From: Microbispora oryzae
GTDB lineage: Bacteria > Actinomycetota > Actinomycetes > Streptosporangiales > Streptosporangiaceae
Reading direction: 5' to 3'
DNA length: 64,000 bases
Assembly (NCBI RefSeq): GCF_017896165.1
Contig: NZ_JAFCNB010000005.1
Location: 1 to 64,000, forward strand
Numbering within the stretch: position 1 is the first letter of the stretch; every line of letters begins with the position of its first letter. Of this stretch, positions 37,627 to 46,480 are shown piece by piece. The translations under genes were made by a program, and so were the position numbers. The notes beneath the pieces are model-generated. The model worked only from the letters and a program-made list of their open reading frames with translations, did no database searches and was not told the origin of the DNA.

Positions 37627-38742
37627 ATGCGCGTGAACTCACTGTGGCGGCGCCGCCTGCTGTGGTCCGCCGGGGTGATCGTGACCGTGGGCCTGGTCAC
37701 GGTCGGCGGCGCCGGGTGGTACTACTCCGGGCTGGTGATCGACCCGGTGCACACCCCCGACTATCCGCTCATGGTGACGGCCGTGACCGGCGACCGGGTC
37801 ACCCTCTCCGGTGGCGCCGACACCGCCGCCCCCGGGACGTACGGCCTGGCCTGGGCCGACGGGAACGCCGTGCTCGGTCCGGTGATCTCGGCCGCGGCCG
37901 GGACGGTGACCAGGACGGTCGTGAAGGTGGTGCGTGGCGACCTGCGCCCGGGGGTCCAGGCCTACCTCGACCGCTCGATGTGGGGTCACGCGACACCGGC
38001 CGCCGCCGGCGTGCCGTACACGGACGTGAAGATCCCCTCCCCGCTCGGCGACCTGCCCGGGTGGCGGACCGAGGGCACCTCGCCGACCTGGGTGATCGCC
38101 GTCCACGGGCGCAACGGCCACCCCGCGGAGGCGCTGCGCGTGCTGCCCGTCTTCCACAGCCTGGGGATGCCCGTGCTGGGCATCGCCTACCGGAACGACG
38201 AGGGCGCCCCCGCGAGTCCGGACGGCAAGCTCCACCTCGGGGCGACCGAATGGCAGGACGTGGCCGACGCGGTGTCCTACGCCAGGGCGCACGGCGCGAC
38301 CGGGATCGTCCTCTACGGCTGGTCGATGGGTGGCGCGATCGTCCCCATGACCGTGCGGAACCTGCCGGACGCCCCGATCAAGGGAATGATCCTCGACAGT
38401 CCGGTGCTCGACTGGCGTTCGCCGATCGCGCTCGGGGCCGAGCAGATGGGCGTGCCCCACTTCATGGTCTCGGTCGGCGAGTGGGTCGTCGAGCGGCGTA
38501 CCGGCCTGTCCTTCGACGAGCTCGATCACCTGCGGCACGCCCGCGACTTCAAGACGCCCACCCTGGTCTTCGCCGACGATGACGACGCCACCGTGCCGGT
38601 CGGCCCGGCCCTGGAGTTCGCCCGGATCAGGCCCGACATCGTACGGCTGGTGCGGACCTCGGGGGGCGGGCACACCGGCTCGTGGAACGTCGACCCCGCG
38701 CGATACGAACGGGAGCTCAGGGCCTTCGCATCGTCGCTCTGA
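37627..38742 (+). CDS. Membrane-anchored alpha/beta hydrolase
   Basis: A 371-residue protein with an N-terminal membrane anchor (LLWSAGVIVTVGLVTVGGAGWYYSG). The alpha/beta-hydrolase domain starts near residue 155: WVIAVHGRNGH (oxyanion-hole HG), the nucleophile elbow YGWSMGGAI with Ser in GxSxG, an aspartate in FADDDDATVPV and a histidine in SGGGHTGSW. The intervening N-terminal region (residues 40-150) is a beta-rich domain of unknown role. The substrate is unknown; esterase or peptidase activity is possible. The start is ATG at 37627. Confidence 0.85.
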   Translation: MRVNSLWRRRLLWSAGVIVTVGLVTVGGAGWYYSGLVIDPVHTPDYPLMVTAVTGDRVTLSGGADTAAPGTYGLAWADGNAVLGPVISAAAGTVTRTVVKVVRGDLRPGVQAYLDRSMWGHATPAAAGVPYTDVKIPSPLGDLPGWRTEGTSPTWVIAVHGRNGHPAEALRVLPVFHSLGMPVLGIAYRNDEGAPASPDGKLHLGATEWQDVADAVSYARAHGATGIVLYGWSMGGAIVPMTVRNLPDAPIKGMILDSPVLDWRSPIALGAEQMGVPHFMVSVGEWVVERRTGLSFDELDHLRHARDFKTPTLVFADDDDATVPVGPALEFARIRPDIVRLVRTSGGGHTGSWNVDPARYERELRAFASSL

Positions 38743-38939
38743 TCATCCTTGCGACCGTCTGACCTGCCCGGACGGGCCCGGAGGGGTGACGCGGGTCCAC
38801 CTTCTTCCGGAAGTCCCAGAAATCGGCCGCGCGGCGAGGGAACATCTCGGCCCCAGACGTGGTTTGATGAAGCGTGACCGGTGTGCAGGTGTCCCCGGGC
38901 CTCACCTAATTTGCCTTCGCGGATTACCGTTCGGCTGGA

Positions 38940-39024
38940 GCCGCGTTGTGCCTTTCGCCGAGAGGCGACCCGGCACCGGCACTATGCGTGCGGGACCCCG
39001 GCGGGAGATTCTCCCGCCGGGGTC
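38940..39024 (+). ncRNA. Candidate small structured RNA (two hairpins)
   Basis: The 446-base gap between the hydrolase and the secreted-protein gene has no convincing coding frame. It does contain two consecutive hairpins. The first is GTGCC-tt-TCGCC-gaga-GGCGA-ccc-GGCAC (38948-38976). The second is the strong terminator at 38994-39024. The pair could be the 3' end of a small RNA transcribed on the plus strand, or the trailer of the hydrolase transcript. No match to a named RNA family is recognised, and the 5' end is unknown. Confidence 0.3.
38994..39024 (+). terminator. Strong 13-bp terminator hairpin
   Basis: A perfect stem, gaccccggcggga paired with tcccgccggggtc, has a gattc loop and is followed on the plus strand by ctcgcgtttct. 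The 250 bases separating it from the hydrolase stop make an independent short transcript possible. Confidence 0.75.
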
Positions 39025-39188
39025 CTCGCGTTTCTACGGCCGCGGGCTCCCAGCGATCCGCTGAGCCACCCACGTCGCGCGATGGGAGCCGATCATCGCG
39101 ACCGGACCGTCCTTGCCGTCCGGGAGGGCGAGGACGGGCCCCTGATACCGGTCGCGGGGCTCACGACCCCGCCGCGCGGGATGGACGG

Positions 39189-39674
39189 TCAGAAGGAGTG
39201 GCGGTAGTAGGAGCCCCAATCGAGGTCGCGGGTGGTGCCTTCGCCGAGGTGGACGCGGAAGCCGTCGAAGCCGCCGCCCCGGCCGTAGGAGAAGCGCCAC
39301 TCGCCCGTGCCGCGGGTGGTGAAGCGGTGGCCCAGGTGCCAGCCCCGGTCGTCGTGGTACCAGAAGTCCACGTAGGTCGACTGGCCGTCGCGGTCACGGT
39401 CCCAGGCCGTGATGTCGAAGTAGTAGCGGCCGCCGGAGAAGTACCAGTAGCCCTTGTAGAACGACCGCTCCCCACGGGACTCGCCCCGCCCGAAGGAGGA
39501 GTAGCCGGAGAACCAGTGCTTGACGTACTGCGCGGACTGCGCGGACGACGCCGACGCCGCGCTCGCGGTGCTCGTGGTGCTCGCGGTGGCCGCCTGGGCC
39601 GGGGCCGCGGCGGCGCCGGCCGCCAGGGCGCCGGCGAGGACCGTGCCGGCGAGGACGCTGCTGAGCTTGCGCAT
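39189..39674 (-). CDS. Secreted Tyr/Gly-rich protein, hypothetical
   Basis: A 161-residue protein with a classical signal peptide (MRKLSSVLAGTVLAGALAAGAAAAPAQA, cleavage likely after AQA) and a Ser/Thr/Ala linker. The mature domain is rich in Tyr, Trp, Phe and Gly with repeated patterns like FYKGYWYFSGGRYYFDITAWDRD and VDFWYHDDRGWHLGHRF. This looks like a small beta-sandwich. No named family is recognised. GGAGATCACC precedes the ATG. A smaller hairpin (gcgggg/ccccgc, 39154-39172) lies just beyond its stop on the minus strand and may end its transcript. Confidence 0.75.
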   Translation of the reverse strand: MRKLSSVLAGTVLAGALAAGAAAAPAQAATASTTSTASAASASSAQSAQYVKHWFSGYSSFGRGESRGERSFYKGYWYFSGGRYYFDITAWDRDRDGQSTYVDFWYHDDRGWHLGHRFTTRGTGEWRFSYGRGGGFDGFRVHLGEGTTRDLDWGSYYRHSF

Positions 39675-39957
39675 GGTGATCTCCTTGGAACGGGACTGCT
39701 CGGGATGGGGGAACCGCTTCCTGCGTCCGGTGGAGGTGCTGTCCGCTCCGGACGACCATCACATTAGGAAGGCCCGTCCCACCGTTCTGCGTACAAGTGC
39801 ACGTTGGAGGCCGAATGTGGAGAACGACGCACACCACCCCGCACGAGCGCGGCGGACATGGTGATGAAGGGGTGGCTCGCCCACTGCGATGGTGGGGAAT
39901 CAGCCGGTCGCGCCGAGGGTTGGCACCGGCGTCGGTTTCCGGATCAGGAGGTAACCC

Positions 39958-40869
39958 ATGCGCGCCCTCGTCGTCGACCACTCCGCGCCCAACAGACTGG
40001 CCCTCGCCACCGTGCCCGATCCGGAGCCCGGTCCCGACCAGGTCCTGGTCAGGGTGGCGGCCGTCTCCCTCAACTACGGTGAGCTGCCCACGTCGGAGGG
40101 CGTGCCGGCCGGGACCATCCCCGGCTGGGACGCGGCCGGCGTGGTCGAGCGGGCCGCCGCGTCCGGCCGCGGGCCGAAGCCTGGCGACCGGGTCGTCACC
40201 TTCGCGCCGAACGCCGGCGCCGGCTGGGCGGAGCTGCGCGCCGTCTCGGTCGACGAGCTGGCCGTACTGCCCGACGAGGTGTCGTTCGAGCAGGCCGCCT
40301 CGCTCCCAGTGGCGGCGGTGACCGCGCTCCGCGCGCTGCGCGCGGCGAACGTCCGCCCGGGGCACCGGGTCGCGGTGACGGGGGCCTCCGGCGGCGTGGG
40401 CCGCTTCGCCGTCCAGCTCGCCCACCTCGCGGGAGCCGAGGTGTACGCGCTGGTCGGCAGTCCCGAGCGCGGGGAGGGCCTGGTGGAGATCGGGGCCGAT
40501 CACGTCGCCACCGGGGCGGATGGGATCGACGCCCCCGTGGACGTCGTCCTCGACAATGTCGGCGGCCCTCTGCTCGGCGACATCCTGGGGCGTACGGCGG
40601 AACACGGGGTCGTGATCAGCATCGGCGCGACCTCGGGCGAGCCGACCGTGCTCGCGCCCTACCAGCTGATCGCCGGCTTGGTGACGCTGATCGGCTTCCG
40701 CATGGGCGCCGGTCTCGGGGACGACCTGGCGTACGTCGTCCGCCTGGTCGCCGAGGGCCGCCTGCAGGCTCCGGTCGACTGGCGGGGGAGCTGGGAGAAG
40801 GCGGACGAGGCGGTGACGGCCCTGCGCGCCCGCCGGATCAGGGGCAAAGCCGTGCTGACCGTGGGCTGA
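39958..40869 (+). CDS. Zinc-type alcohol dehydrogenase / quinone oxidoreductase family (MDR)
   Basis: A 303-residue medium-chain reductase. The N-terminal GroES-like part contains VSLNYGELPTSEGVPAGTIPGWDAAGVV, and the nucleotide loop is VAVTGASGGVGRFAVQLAHLAGAEVYAL. There is no catalytic or structural zinc-ligand cluster, so it belongs to the zinc-less quinone-oxidoreductase-like branch using NADPH. AGGAGGTAACCC precedes the ATG. It diverges from the secreted-protein gene across a 283-base region whose sequence shows nothing distinct apart from ordinary promoter-like stretches. Confidence 0.9.
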   Translation: MRALVVDHSAPNRLALATVPDPEPGPDQVLVRVAAVSLNYGELPTSEGVPAGTIPGWDAAGVVERAAASGRGPKPGDRVVTFAPNAGAGWAELRAVSVDELAVLPDEVSFEQAASLPVAAVTALRALRAANVRPGHRVAVTGASGGVGRFAVQLAHLAGAEVYALVGSPERGEGLVEIGADHVATGADGIDAPVDVVLDNVGGPLLGDILGRTAEHGVVISIGATSGEPTVLAPYQLIAGLVTLIGFRMGAGLGDDLAYVVRLVAEGRLQAPVDWRGSWEKADEAVTALRARRIRGKAVLTVG

Positions 40870-40964
40870 AGGCTCGTCCGGAAGGCAGTGCCCGTCCGCC
40901 CGCCTGGGTCTCGCACGCAGCGCCCGTCGCGCGGTCGATATCGGGGGCTGCGTACGGTTGGGGA

Positions 40965-41576
40965 ATGTTGATCCACCCGTGGGACGCCGCGTCGGATGAC
41001 GAGGCGCTGGCCTTCGTCCGCGCCAACCAGTTCGGGCACCTCGTCGCGTCGGGACGCGACCGCGAGGTGCCCGTGATCGTCCCGACCCAGTTCCTCGTCG
41101 TCGACGCGTCCACGCTCCTGCTGCACCTGGCCCGGCCGAACCCCGTCTGGCGGGCCATCGAGGAGAATCCGGCCGTCGTGATGTCGGTGGCGGGCGACTG
41201 GGCGTACGTCGAGGGTGCCTGGAAGGTGCCGCCCGAAACCGGCGAGGACCCCCGCCTCGGGGTCCCGACCACGTACTACGCGGCCGTCCAACTCGTCTGC
41301 CACGCCGAACCGGTCGACGATCCCGCCGGAAAGCTGGAGATTCTGCGCGCGCAGCTGGCCGACCTGGACCATGGGCTCGCCGACCCCGCCGAGCACCACC
41401 GGCGGCTGCCCGGCATCCGCGGCCTGCGGCTGGCCGTGCGGGAGCTCCGCGGCAAGTTCAAGTACGGCGGCAACGCCGACGAGGCCCACCGGCTGTACGT
41501 CGCCCAGCGGCTGGCGGAACGCGACGGCCCGGGCGACGCGCCGGCCCGCGCCCACCTGCTGCGCCGGCTCGGGTGA
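40965..41576 (+). CDS. PaiB-type FMN-binding negative transcriptional regulator family protein
   Basis: A 203-residue split-barrel protein of the PaiB/DUF447-like family: MLIHPWDAASDDEALAFVRANQFGHLV at the start, VIVPTQFLVVD, LHLARPNPVWRAI, VMSVAGDWAYV, VPTTYYAAVQL, and IRGLRLAVRELRGKFKYGGN near the C terminus. Such proteins bind FMN and were first described as repressors in Bacillus, but most are likely flavoproteins of unknown role. The ATG at 40965 has no strong ribosome site. It follows the MDR reductase by 95 bases. Confidence 0.88.
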   Translation: MLIHPWDAASDDEALAFVRANQFGHLVASGRDREVPVIVPTQFLVVDASTLLLHLARPNPVWRAIEENPAVVMSVAGDWAYVEGAWKVPPETGEDPRLGVPTTYYAAVQLVCHAEPVDDPAGKLEILRAQLADLDHGLADPAEHHRRLPGIRGLRLAVRELRGKFKYGGNADEAHRLYVAQRLAERDGPGDAPARAHLLRRLG

Positions 41577-41660
41577 GGCGGGATCGCACAGACACACCCG
41601 TTTTCGGTTGTCCGATTACAGTTAACCTACCTGTATAAAACATCTGTAAGCTCTCGCGCC

Positions 41661-42563
41661 GTGATAGATCAGCAACTCCCGGCGCATGACGCCGCCAACC
41701 CCGCCCCTCCCGTCGAAACAGACGAGTCGGACGCCGGCAGCGGAAGCGTCGTCGCGCTGCTGGAGCGCATCGCGTCGATCGTCCTGCCGATCGGCGTCGC
41801 GCTCTACGCGGTCCTCTACCTCGGCGTCGAGCAGATGTACGCCACCTTCGGCATCAGCCCGCAGCAGGCCGGGATCGACCAGTCGGTGCTGTTCGGCAGG
41901 CTCATGGGCACGCTTGTCCTGGTCCTGCTGTTCGGCATCCCCGCCCTCGGGTTCATCGTGGGACTGGGCTGGTTGATCAACAAGGTGACCGGGGGGACGG
42001 CCGGCCGGGCCGTCCAGGCGATCCGGCGGCGGCCCTGGGTGGCCGCGCTGATCGCCGCGCTGTGGTGTGGAGCCACCTACTGGGGCTTCTTCCGCTTCTT
42101 CGGCGATGTGGGCTTCAGCGTCATGGTCGTCGTCGCGGTGGGACTCGGCGTGCTGACGTTCCTGGTGCCGTTCCGGCTGCTGCGCCGCAAGCCCGTCGGC
42201 CGGGCCGGGATGAAGGTGCTCGTCGGCGGCCTGACCGGGCTCGGCCTCGGCTTCGTGCTCATCCTGCAGATGTCGGAGGGCGCCGCCGACCTGGCCGACA
42301 CCGGGCACGCCAGCCTGCTGCTCGACACCGTCGGCTTCCAGGACCAGTGGGCCGTCCTGAAGAACGGCGACGACGACAAGCCGCTGTACGACGGCCGCTG
42401 GATGATGCTGCTCGGCGAGACCGACAGCACCTACGTCTTCTACGACTGCGACAAGCAGGAGACGTTCCGCCGCGGGATGGACGGGACCATCCTGAGCCAG
42501 ATCCAGCTCGACCCGGAGCGGGAGAAGGGGTTCACCTGCGGCAGCATGGCCGAGCAGGAATAG
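41661..42563 (+). CDS. Multi-pass membrane protein, hypothetical
   Basis: A 300-residue protein with an acidic cytoplasmic N terminus and about five membrane helices: around residues 38-56, 78-104 (GTLVLVLLFGIPALGFIVGLGWLI), 126-142, 148-168 and 187-203. A C-terminal soluble domain follows (about residues 215-300) containing WAVLKNGDDDKPLYDGRWMMLLGETDSTYVFYDC and two cysteines. I do not recognise the family. The start is GTG. An AT-rich stretch (gttaacctacctgtataaaac, 41621-41641) just upstream contains a TATAAA -10-like element. Confidence 0.7.
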   Translation: MIDQQLPAHDAANPAPPVETDESDAGSGSVVALLERIASIVLPIGVALYAVLYLGVEQMYATFGISPQQAGIDQSVLFGRLMGTLVLVLLFGIPALGFIVGLGWLINKVTGGTAGRAVQAIRRRPWVAALIAALWCGATYWGFFRFFGDVGFSVMVVVAVGLGVLTFLVPFRLLRRKPVGRAGMKVLVGGLTGLGLGFVLILQMSEGAADLADTGHASLLLDTVGFQDQWAVLKNGDDDKPLYDGRWMMLLGETDSTYVFYDCDKQETFRRGMDGTILSQIQLDPEREKGFTCGSMAEQE

Positions 42564-42608
42564 CCGGGCAGAAAAAGCAGTGCCGGGCCGGGGGGCGGCG
42601 GCGTACGG

Positions 42609-43460
42609 TCACCCCTCCCCGGCCCCGCCCGGCCGTACGGCCGTGGTCTCCCCCGCCGTACGGCCGGTGCCGATCGGCAGGCAGAGCGGGGTGCCGGTCA
42701 CCGGATGAGGCACCACGACGGACTCGACGCCGAACACGGCGCGCACCAGCTCCGGGGTGAGCAGATCCTCCGGGCTGCCCGTGGCGTACACGCCGCCGTC
42801 GGCGACCGCGACGAGATGGTGTGCGTACTGCGCCGCCTGGTTGAGGTCGTGCAGCACCATGACGATCGTCCGGCCCTGGGTCCGGTTCAGATCCGCGAGC
42901 AGGTTGAGCACGTCGAGCTGGTGGGCGATGTCGAGATAGGTCGTCGGCTCGTCGAGCAGCATGATCGGAGTTTCCTGCGCCAGCGCCATGGCGATCCAGG
43001 CGCGCTGCCGCTGCCCGCCCGACAGCCGGTGAAGGGGCCGTTCGGCCAGGTCGTCCAGCCCCGCGGCGGCCAGCGCCTGCTCGACGGCCGCCCGGTCCGC
43101 GGCGGTGTCCCGGGCGAGCATGCCCCGGTGGGGATGGCGTCCGAATCCGCACAGCTCGCGTACGGTGAGCCCCTCGGGGGCGACGGGGCTCTGCGGCAGC
43201 AGCGCGAGCAGCCGGGCGACGGAGCGCCGCGGCTCGGTGGCGATGTCCTTCCCGTCCAGCAGCACCGTGCCGGCCATCGGGTCGAGGGCGCGGCCGAGCG
43301 TGCGGAGGAGGGTGGACTTGCCGCAGCCGTTCGCGCCGATCATCGCCGTGATCCTCCCTTCCGGGATGTCGACGGTCACGTCGCCGAGGACGACGGCGGT
43401 CCCGTAGCCGGTGGTCAGCTCCCGGGCGCCCAGTCGGTGGGGGCCGCGCTGGTCAGGCAT
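42609..43460 (-). CDS. Ferric-siderophore ABC transporter ATPase (FecE/FepC type)
   Basis: A 283-residue ATPase: Walker A GANGCGKST, Q-loop LLPQSPVAPEGLTV, signature LSGGQRQRAWIAMALAQ, Walker B IMLLDEPTTYLDIAHQLDVL, H-loop VLHDLNQAAQYAHHLVAV. The LDIAHQ and HDLNQA motifs are typical of iron-siderophore import ATPases. It overlaps the upstream permease gene by 8 bases and is last in the operon. The C terminus adds a Pro/Gly/Thr-rich tail of about 20 residues. Confidence 0.95.
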   Translation of the reverse strand: MPDQRGPHRLGARELTTGYGTAVVLGDVTVDIPEGRITAMIGANGCGKSTLLRTLGRALDPMAGTVLLDGKDIATEPRRSVARLLALLPQSPVAPEGLTVRELCGFGRHPHRGMLARDTAADRAAVEQALAAAGLDDLAERPLHRLSGGQRQRAWIAMALAQETPIMLLDEPTTYLDIAHQLDVLNLLADLNRTQGRTIVMVLHDLNQAAQYAHHLVAVADGGVYATGSPEDLLTPELVRAVFGVESVVVPHPVTGTPLCLPIGTGRTAGETTAVRPGGAGEG

Positions 43461-44457
43461 GCTTTCCGTTCTCCCGGACGACGTTCTCCCGGACGAGGAG
43501 GAACAACAGGTAGGGGCCGCCGACGACCACGGCGACGATGCCGGCGGGGATCTCGTTGGGCAGCGCCACCACCCGGCCGGCGAAGTCGGCCAGGCAGAGC
43601 ACCAGCGCCCCGGTGAGGGCGGCGGCCGGCACGAGATGGGTCCCGCGTGAGCCGACGGCGAAGCGGGCGATGTGGGGGGCGAGCAGGCCGAGGAAGCCGA
43701 TGCTGCCGACGCTGGTCACGGCCCCGGCGGTGAGCAGGACCGCCGCCACGACGAGGACGGCGCGCACCCGGGCCGGATGACGGCCCAGGCTGACCACGCT
43801 GTCGTCGCCGAATCCCGCGATGTCCACGGACAGCGTGGCAAGGACGGTCAGGGGAAGGCAGACGGCCAGCCAGGCCAGCAGCGTCACGACGTCGGCGCCG
43901 TCGCTGCCGTACACGCTCCCGGCCAGCCACACCATCGCCTGGTCGGCGCTCTGCGGTCGCCGCACCAGGAGGTATTCCACGAGCGCGCCCGCGAGCGCCG
44001 CCAGCGCCGCGCCGACGAGGACGAGGGCCGTCACGCCGCCGCCGAACCTCCGTGTGATCAGCAGCAGCGCACCCGCCGTGAGCGTGGTGCCGGCCAGCAC
44101 GCCGAGGGGGACCGTCCACACCTGGGCGGCGGGCGGAGTGAAGATCACCGCGGCCATCGCCCCCACGCCGCCGCCCTTGCTGAATCCGACGACGTCGGGT
44201 GAGGCGAGGGGGTTGCGCATGGCGGCCTGGAGGAACACGCCCGCGACGCCGAGCGCGGCCCCCGCCGTGATCGAGACGAGGACGCGCGGCAGCCGGTACT
44301 GCCGCACGATGAACGCGTCCGGACCACCGGTGAGACCGTCGGCCACCTGACGGAACGACAGCGGCACGGCGCCGAACGCGGTGCTCACCAGCGCGGCCAG
44401 CGCAAGCAGGGCCAGGAGGATCACCCCCGCCAGCAGCGTCCTGCGCAGACGTGTCAT
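43453..44457 (-). CDS. FecCD-type iron-siderophore permease (second subunit)
   Basis: A 334-residue integral membrane protein of the FecCD/BtuC family with about 9-10 helices. Conserved spots are ASPDVVGFSKGGGVGAMAA near the cytoplasmic coupling region, VWLAGSVYG, and GSIGFLGLLAPHIARFAVG, the characteristic GxxxFxGLxxPHIAR motif. It pairs with the next permease to form the heterodimeric pore. It overlaps that permease by 4 bases and the ATPase by 8. Confidence 0.95.
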   Translation of the reverse strand: MTRLRRTLLAGVILLALLALAALVSTAFGAVPLSFRQVADGLTGGPDAFIVRQYRLPRVLVSITAGAALGVAGVFLQAAMRNPLASPDVVGFSKGGGVGAMAAVIFTPPAAQVWTVPLGVLAGTTLTAGALLLITRRFGGGVTALVLVGAALAALAGALVEYLLVRRPQSADQAMVWLAGSVYGSDGADVVTLLAWLAVCLPLTVLATLSVDIAGFGDDSVVSLGRHPARVRAVLVVAAVLLTAGAVTSVGSIGFLGLLAPHIARFAVGSRGTHLVPAAALTGALVLCLADFAGRVVALPNEIPAGIVAVVVGGPYLLFLLVRENVVRENGKHA

Positions 44458-45482
44458 CGCCCGCGCCCCCGCACCGCGAGGAGGAGGAACACCGGCGCCC
44501 CGAGCAGCGCGGTCACCACGCCGACGGGCAATTCGGCGGGGAAGGCCAGGACGCGGCCGAGCAGGTCGGCGCAGACCAGCAGCAGCGGGCCGCCGACCAG
44601 GCAGAGCACGGCCTGTCTGCGCAGCCCGGCCCCGCCCGGCAGGCGCCGCGCGATGTGCGGCACGATCAGCCCGACGAACCCGATGGGGCCGCTCACCGCG
44701 ACCGCCGAACCGGCCAGGAGCACCACCAGCGCCGCGGCCAGGGCGGCGACCCGGCGCGTGTTCTGCCCGAGGGACGCGCCCGTGGTCGCGTCGAGCTCCA
44801 GCAGGCCGAGATGGCGGGCGGCCAGGAGCACCGTCACGCCGCAGACCACGGTGAACGGGAGAACGACGGCGACCTTCGGCCAGTCGGCGCCGGTGACCGA
44901 GCCGGCGAGCCAGAACACCAGGTCCTGCGTGGTGTTACTCATGATCAGCAGGGCCTGTACCAGTGCGGTCAGGAGCAGTTGCAGGGTGATGCCGGCGAGG
45001 GCGAGGCCGACGGCGCTCACCGCGCCGGACAGCGACAGGAACCACATGATCGCGCCTACTCCGGCCGCCCCCGCGAACGCCGAGGGGACCGCGCCCAGGA
45101 CACCCGTGGACGGCAGAACCGCCGCGGTCAGCACGATGGCCAGGGACGCGCCCGCGTTGACGCCGAACGTCTGCGGCGACGCCAGGGGGTTGCGGGTCAG
45201 GGTCTGCGCGAGCAGGCCGGCCACGGCGAGGTTGGCCCCCACCAGGACGGAGAGCACCGCGCGGGGCAGCCGCACCCCGATCACCAGTTCGTGATCGGCC
45301 GACCCGTCCCAGACGAACAGCCCGTGCACCGCCCGCGCGAGCGGCAGCCCGGAGGCGCCGACGCACGCCGCGGCGATCACGGCCACGACGAGCAGCGCCG
45401 CCATGACAGGCAGCGGCCCGAGGGCGATGCGCCTGCGGGCCGCCGCCTCCACCGGGACGGGCGGCGAATCAGCCGTCGGCAC
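44454..45482 (-). CDS. FecCD-type iron-siderophore permease (first subunit)
   Basis: A 342-residue multi-helix permease with LVGANLAVAGLLAQTLTRNPLASPQTFGVNAGASLAIV near the N terminus and GPIGFVGLIVPHIARRLPGG near the C terminus, both hallmark FecCD segments. It overlaps the binding-protein gene by 14 bases and the second permease gene by 4, so the four transport genes form one tightly packed operon. Confidence 0.95.
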   Translation of the reverse strand: MPTADSPPVPVEAAARRRIALGPLPVMAALLVVAVIAAACVGASGLPLARAVHGLFVWDGSADHELVIGVRLPRAVLSVLVGANLAVAGLLAQTLTRNPLASPQTFGVNAGASLAIVLTAAVLPSTGVLGAVPSAFAGAAGVGAIMWFLSLSGAVSAVGLALAGITLQLLLTALVQALLIMSNTTQDLVFWLAGSVTGADWPKVAVVLPFTVVCGVTVLLAARHLGLLELDATTGASLGQNTRRVAALAAALVVLLAGSAVAVSGPIGFVGLIVPHIARRLPGGAGLRRQAVLCLVGGPLLLVCADLLGRVLAFPAELPVGVVTALLGAPVFLLLAVRGRGR

Positions 45483-46446
45483 GGTAGACGTTCTCCAGGA
45501 CCGTCTGGGCGATCACCTCGGCCGTACGCAGACCGCGGAAGCGGGAGAACTGGTTGCGATCCACCACGTGGACCTGTCCGTCCCGCACCGCCGCGATGCC
45601 CTTCCAGGTGGGAGTGTCCTTCCACTGGTCGTACGCGGTGCCGGAGCCGTCGACGGCGACGAGCAGGACGCCCGGGTTCACCGCCGCGACGCGCTCAAGG
45701 CCCGCCCCCGACTCCTGCGGGCTGTCCGACGTGACCGCGGGCGTGAGCCCGAGCGTCCGGAACACCGAACCCGTGAACGACGAGGACGTGTGCAGCGTCA
45801 TGGAGTCGGGAGTGGAGACCACCAGCATGAACGTCCGCCGTTCGCCCTTGGGAATCCGGGCCGCCAACCCGGCCATGACCTTCTCGTGCCGCTGGACGAC
45901 GCGCTCGCCCGCGGCCCGGTCGCCCAGCGCGTCGGCGATGGTCACGACGGCGTCCTTGATGTCCTGATAACTGCCCTCCCAGCTGTTCAGGACGATGGTC
46001 GGAGCGATCGCGCTCAACTGCTTGTAGATCTTGGCGTGCCGGGTCGAGTCGGCGATGATCAGGTCCGGCCTGAGGCTGCTCACCAATTCGAGGTTCGGCT
46101 CCAGGCGGGTGCCGACCGAGGTGTAGTCGATCTTCTTGCCGAGGAGCTGGGTGACGCGGTCGGGCGCGTTGTCGTCGGCTATCCCCACCGGGCTGACGCC
46201 GAGCGCGTCGAGCGCCTGGACGAACGAGTACTCCAGCGCCACCACCCGCCGCGGCTTTCCGCCGATCTCCGTGGTGCCGAGCAGGTGCCGTACGGCGTGC
46301 GCGCCGGCGGGGGGCGGGGCGTCCGTGGCGGATCCGCCGCCCGAGCAGGCCGCCAGCATGGGGGCCGTCAGGAGCAGCGCGAGCGCCCCCAGCAGGGCGT
46401 GCCAGGGGCGGAGGTGCCGCCCGGTCCGTCGCCGTCGCATTGCCAT
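45469..46446 (-). CDS. Iron-siderophore ABC transporter substrate-binding lipoprotein
   Basis: A 325-residue periplasmic-binding-protein-like lipoprotein (FepB/FhuD class). It has a basic N terminus, a hydrophobic stretch and lipobox MLAAC with Cys near residue 34. The mature protein shows RRVVALEYSFVQALDALGVSPVGIAD, LRPDLIIADSTRHAKIYKQLSAIAPTIVL and PTWKGIAAVRDGQVHVVDR, as in class III siderophore-binding proteins. It is first in the operon, with an iron box immediately upstream. No siderophore synthetase is nearby, so it may import foreign siderophores or serve a cluster elsewhere. Confidence 0.94.
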   Translation of the reverse strand: MAMRRRRTGRHLRPWHALLGALALLLTAPMLAACSGGGSATDAPPPAGAHAVRHLLGTTEIGGKPRRVVALEYSFVQALDALGVSPVGIADDNAPDRVTQLLGKKIDYTSVGTRLEPNLELVSSLRPDLIIADSTRHAKIYKQLSAIAPTIVLNSWEGSYQDIKDAVVTIADALGDRAAGERVVQRHEKVMAGLAARIPKGERRTFMLVVSTPDSMTLHTSSSFTGSVFRTLGLTPAVTSDSPQESGAGLERVAAVNPGVLLVAVDGSGTAYDQWKDTPTWKGIAAVRDGQVHVVDRNQFSRFRGLRTAEVIAQTVLENVYRADG

Positions 46447-46461
46447 TCCTTTCCCCGCAGG

Positions 46462-46480
46462 TAAAGCAAGCCTTACCTAA
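46462..46480. promoter_or_regulatory. Iron box (DmdR/IdeR-type operator)
   Basis: The sequence taaagcaagccttacctaa resembles the 19-bp actinobacterial iron-box palindrome TTAGGTTAGGCTAACCTAA, with a near-perfect right half. It lies 16 bases upstream of the binding-protein gene, so Fe(II)-loaded DtxR-family repressor probably shuts this operon off when iron is plentiful. Confidence 0.75.
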
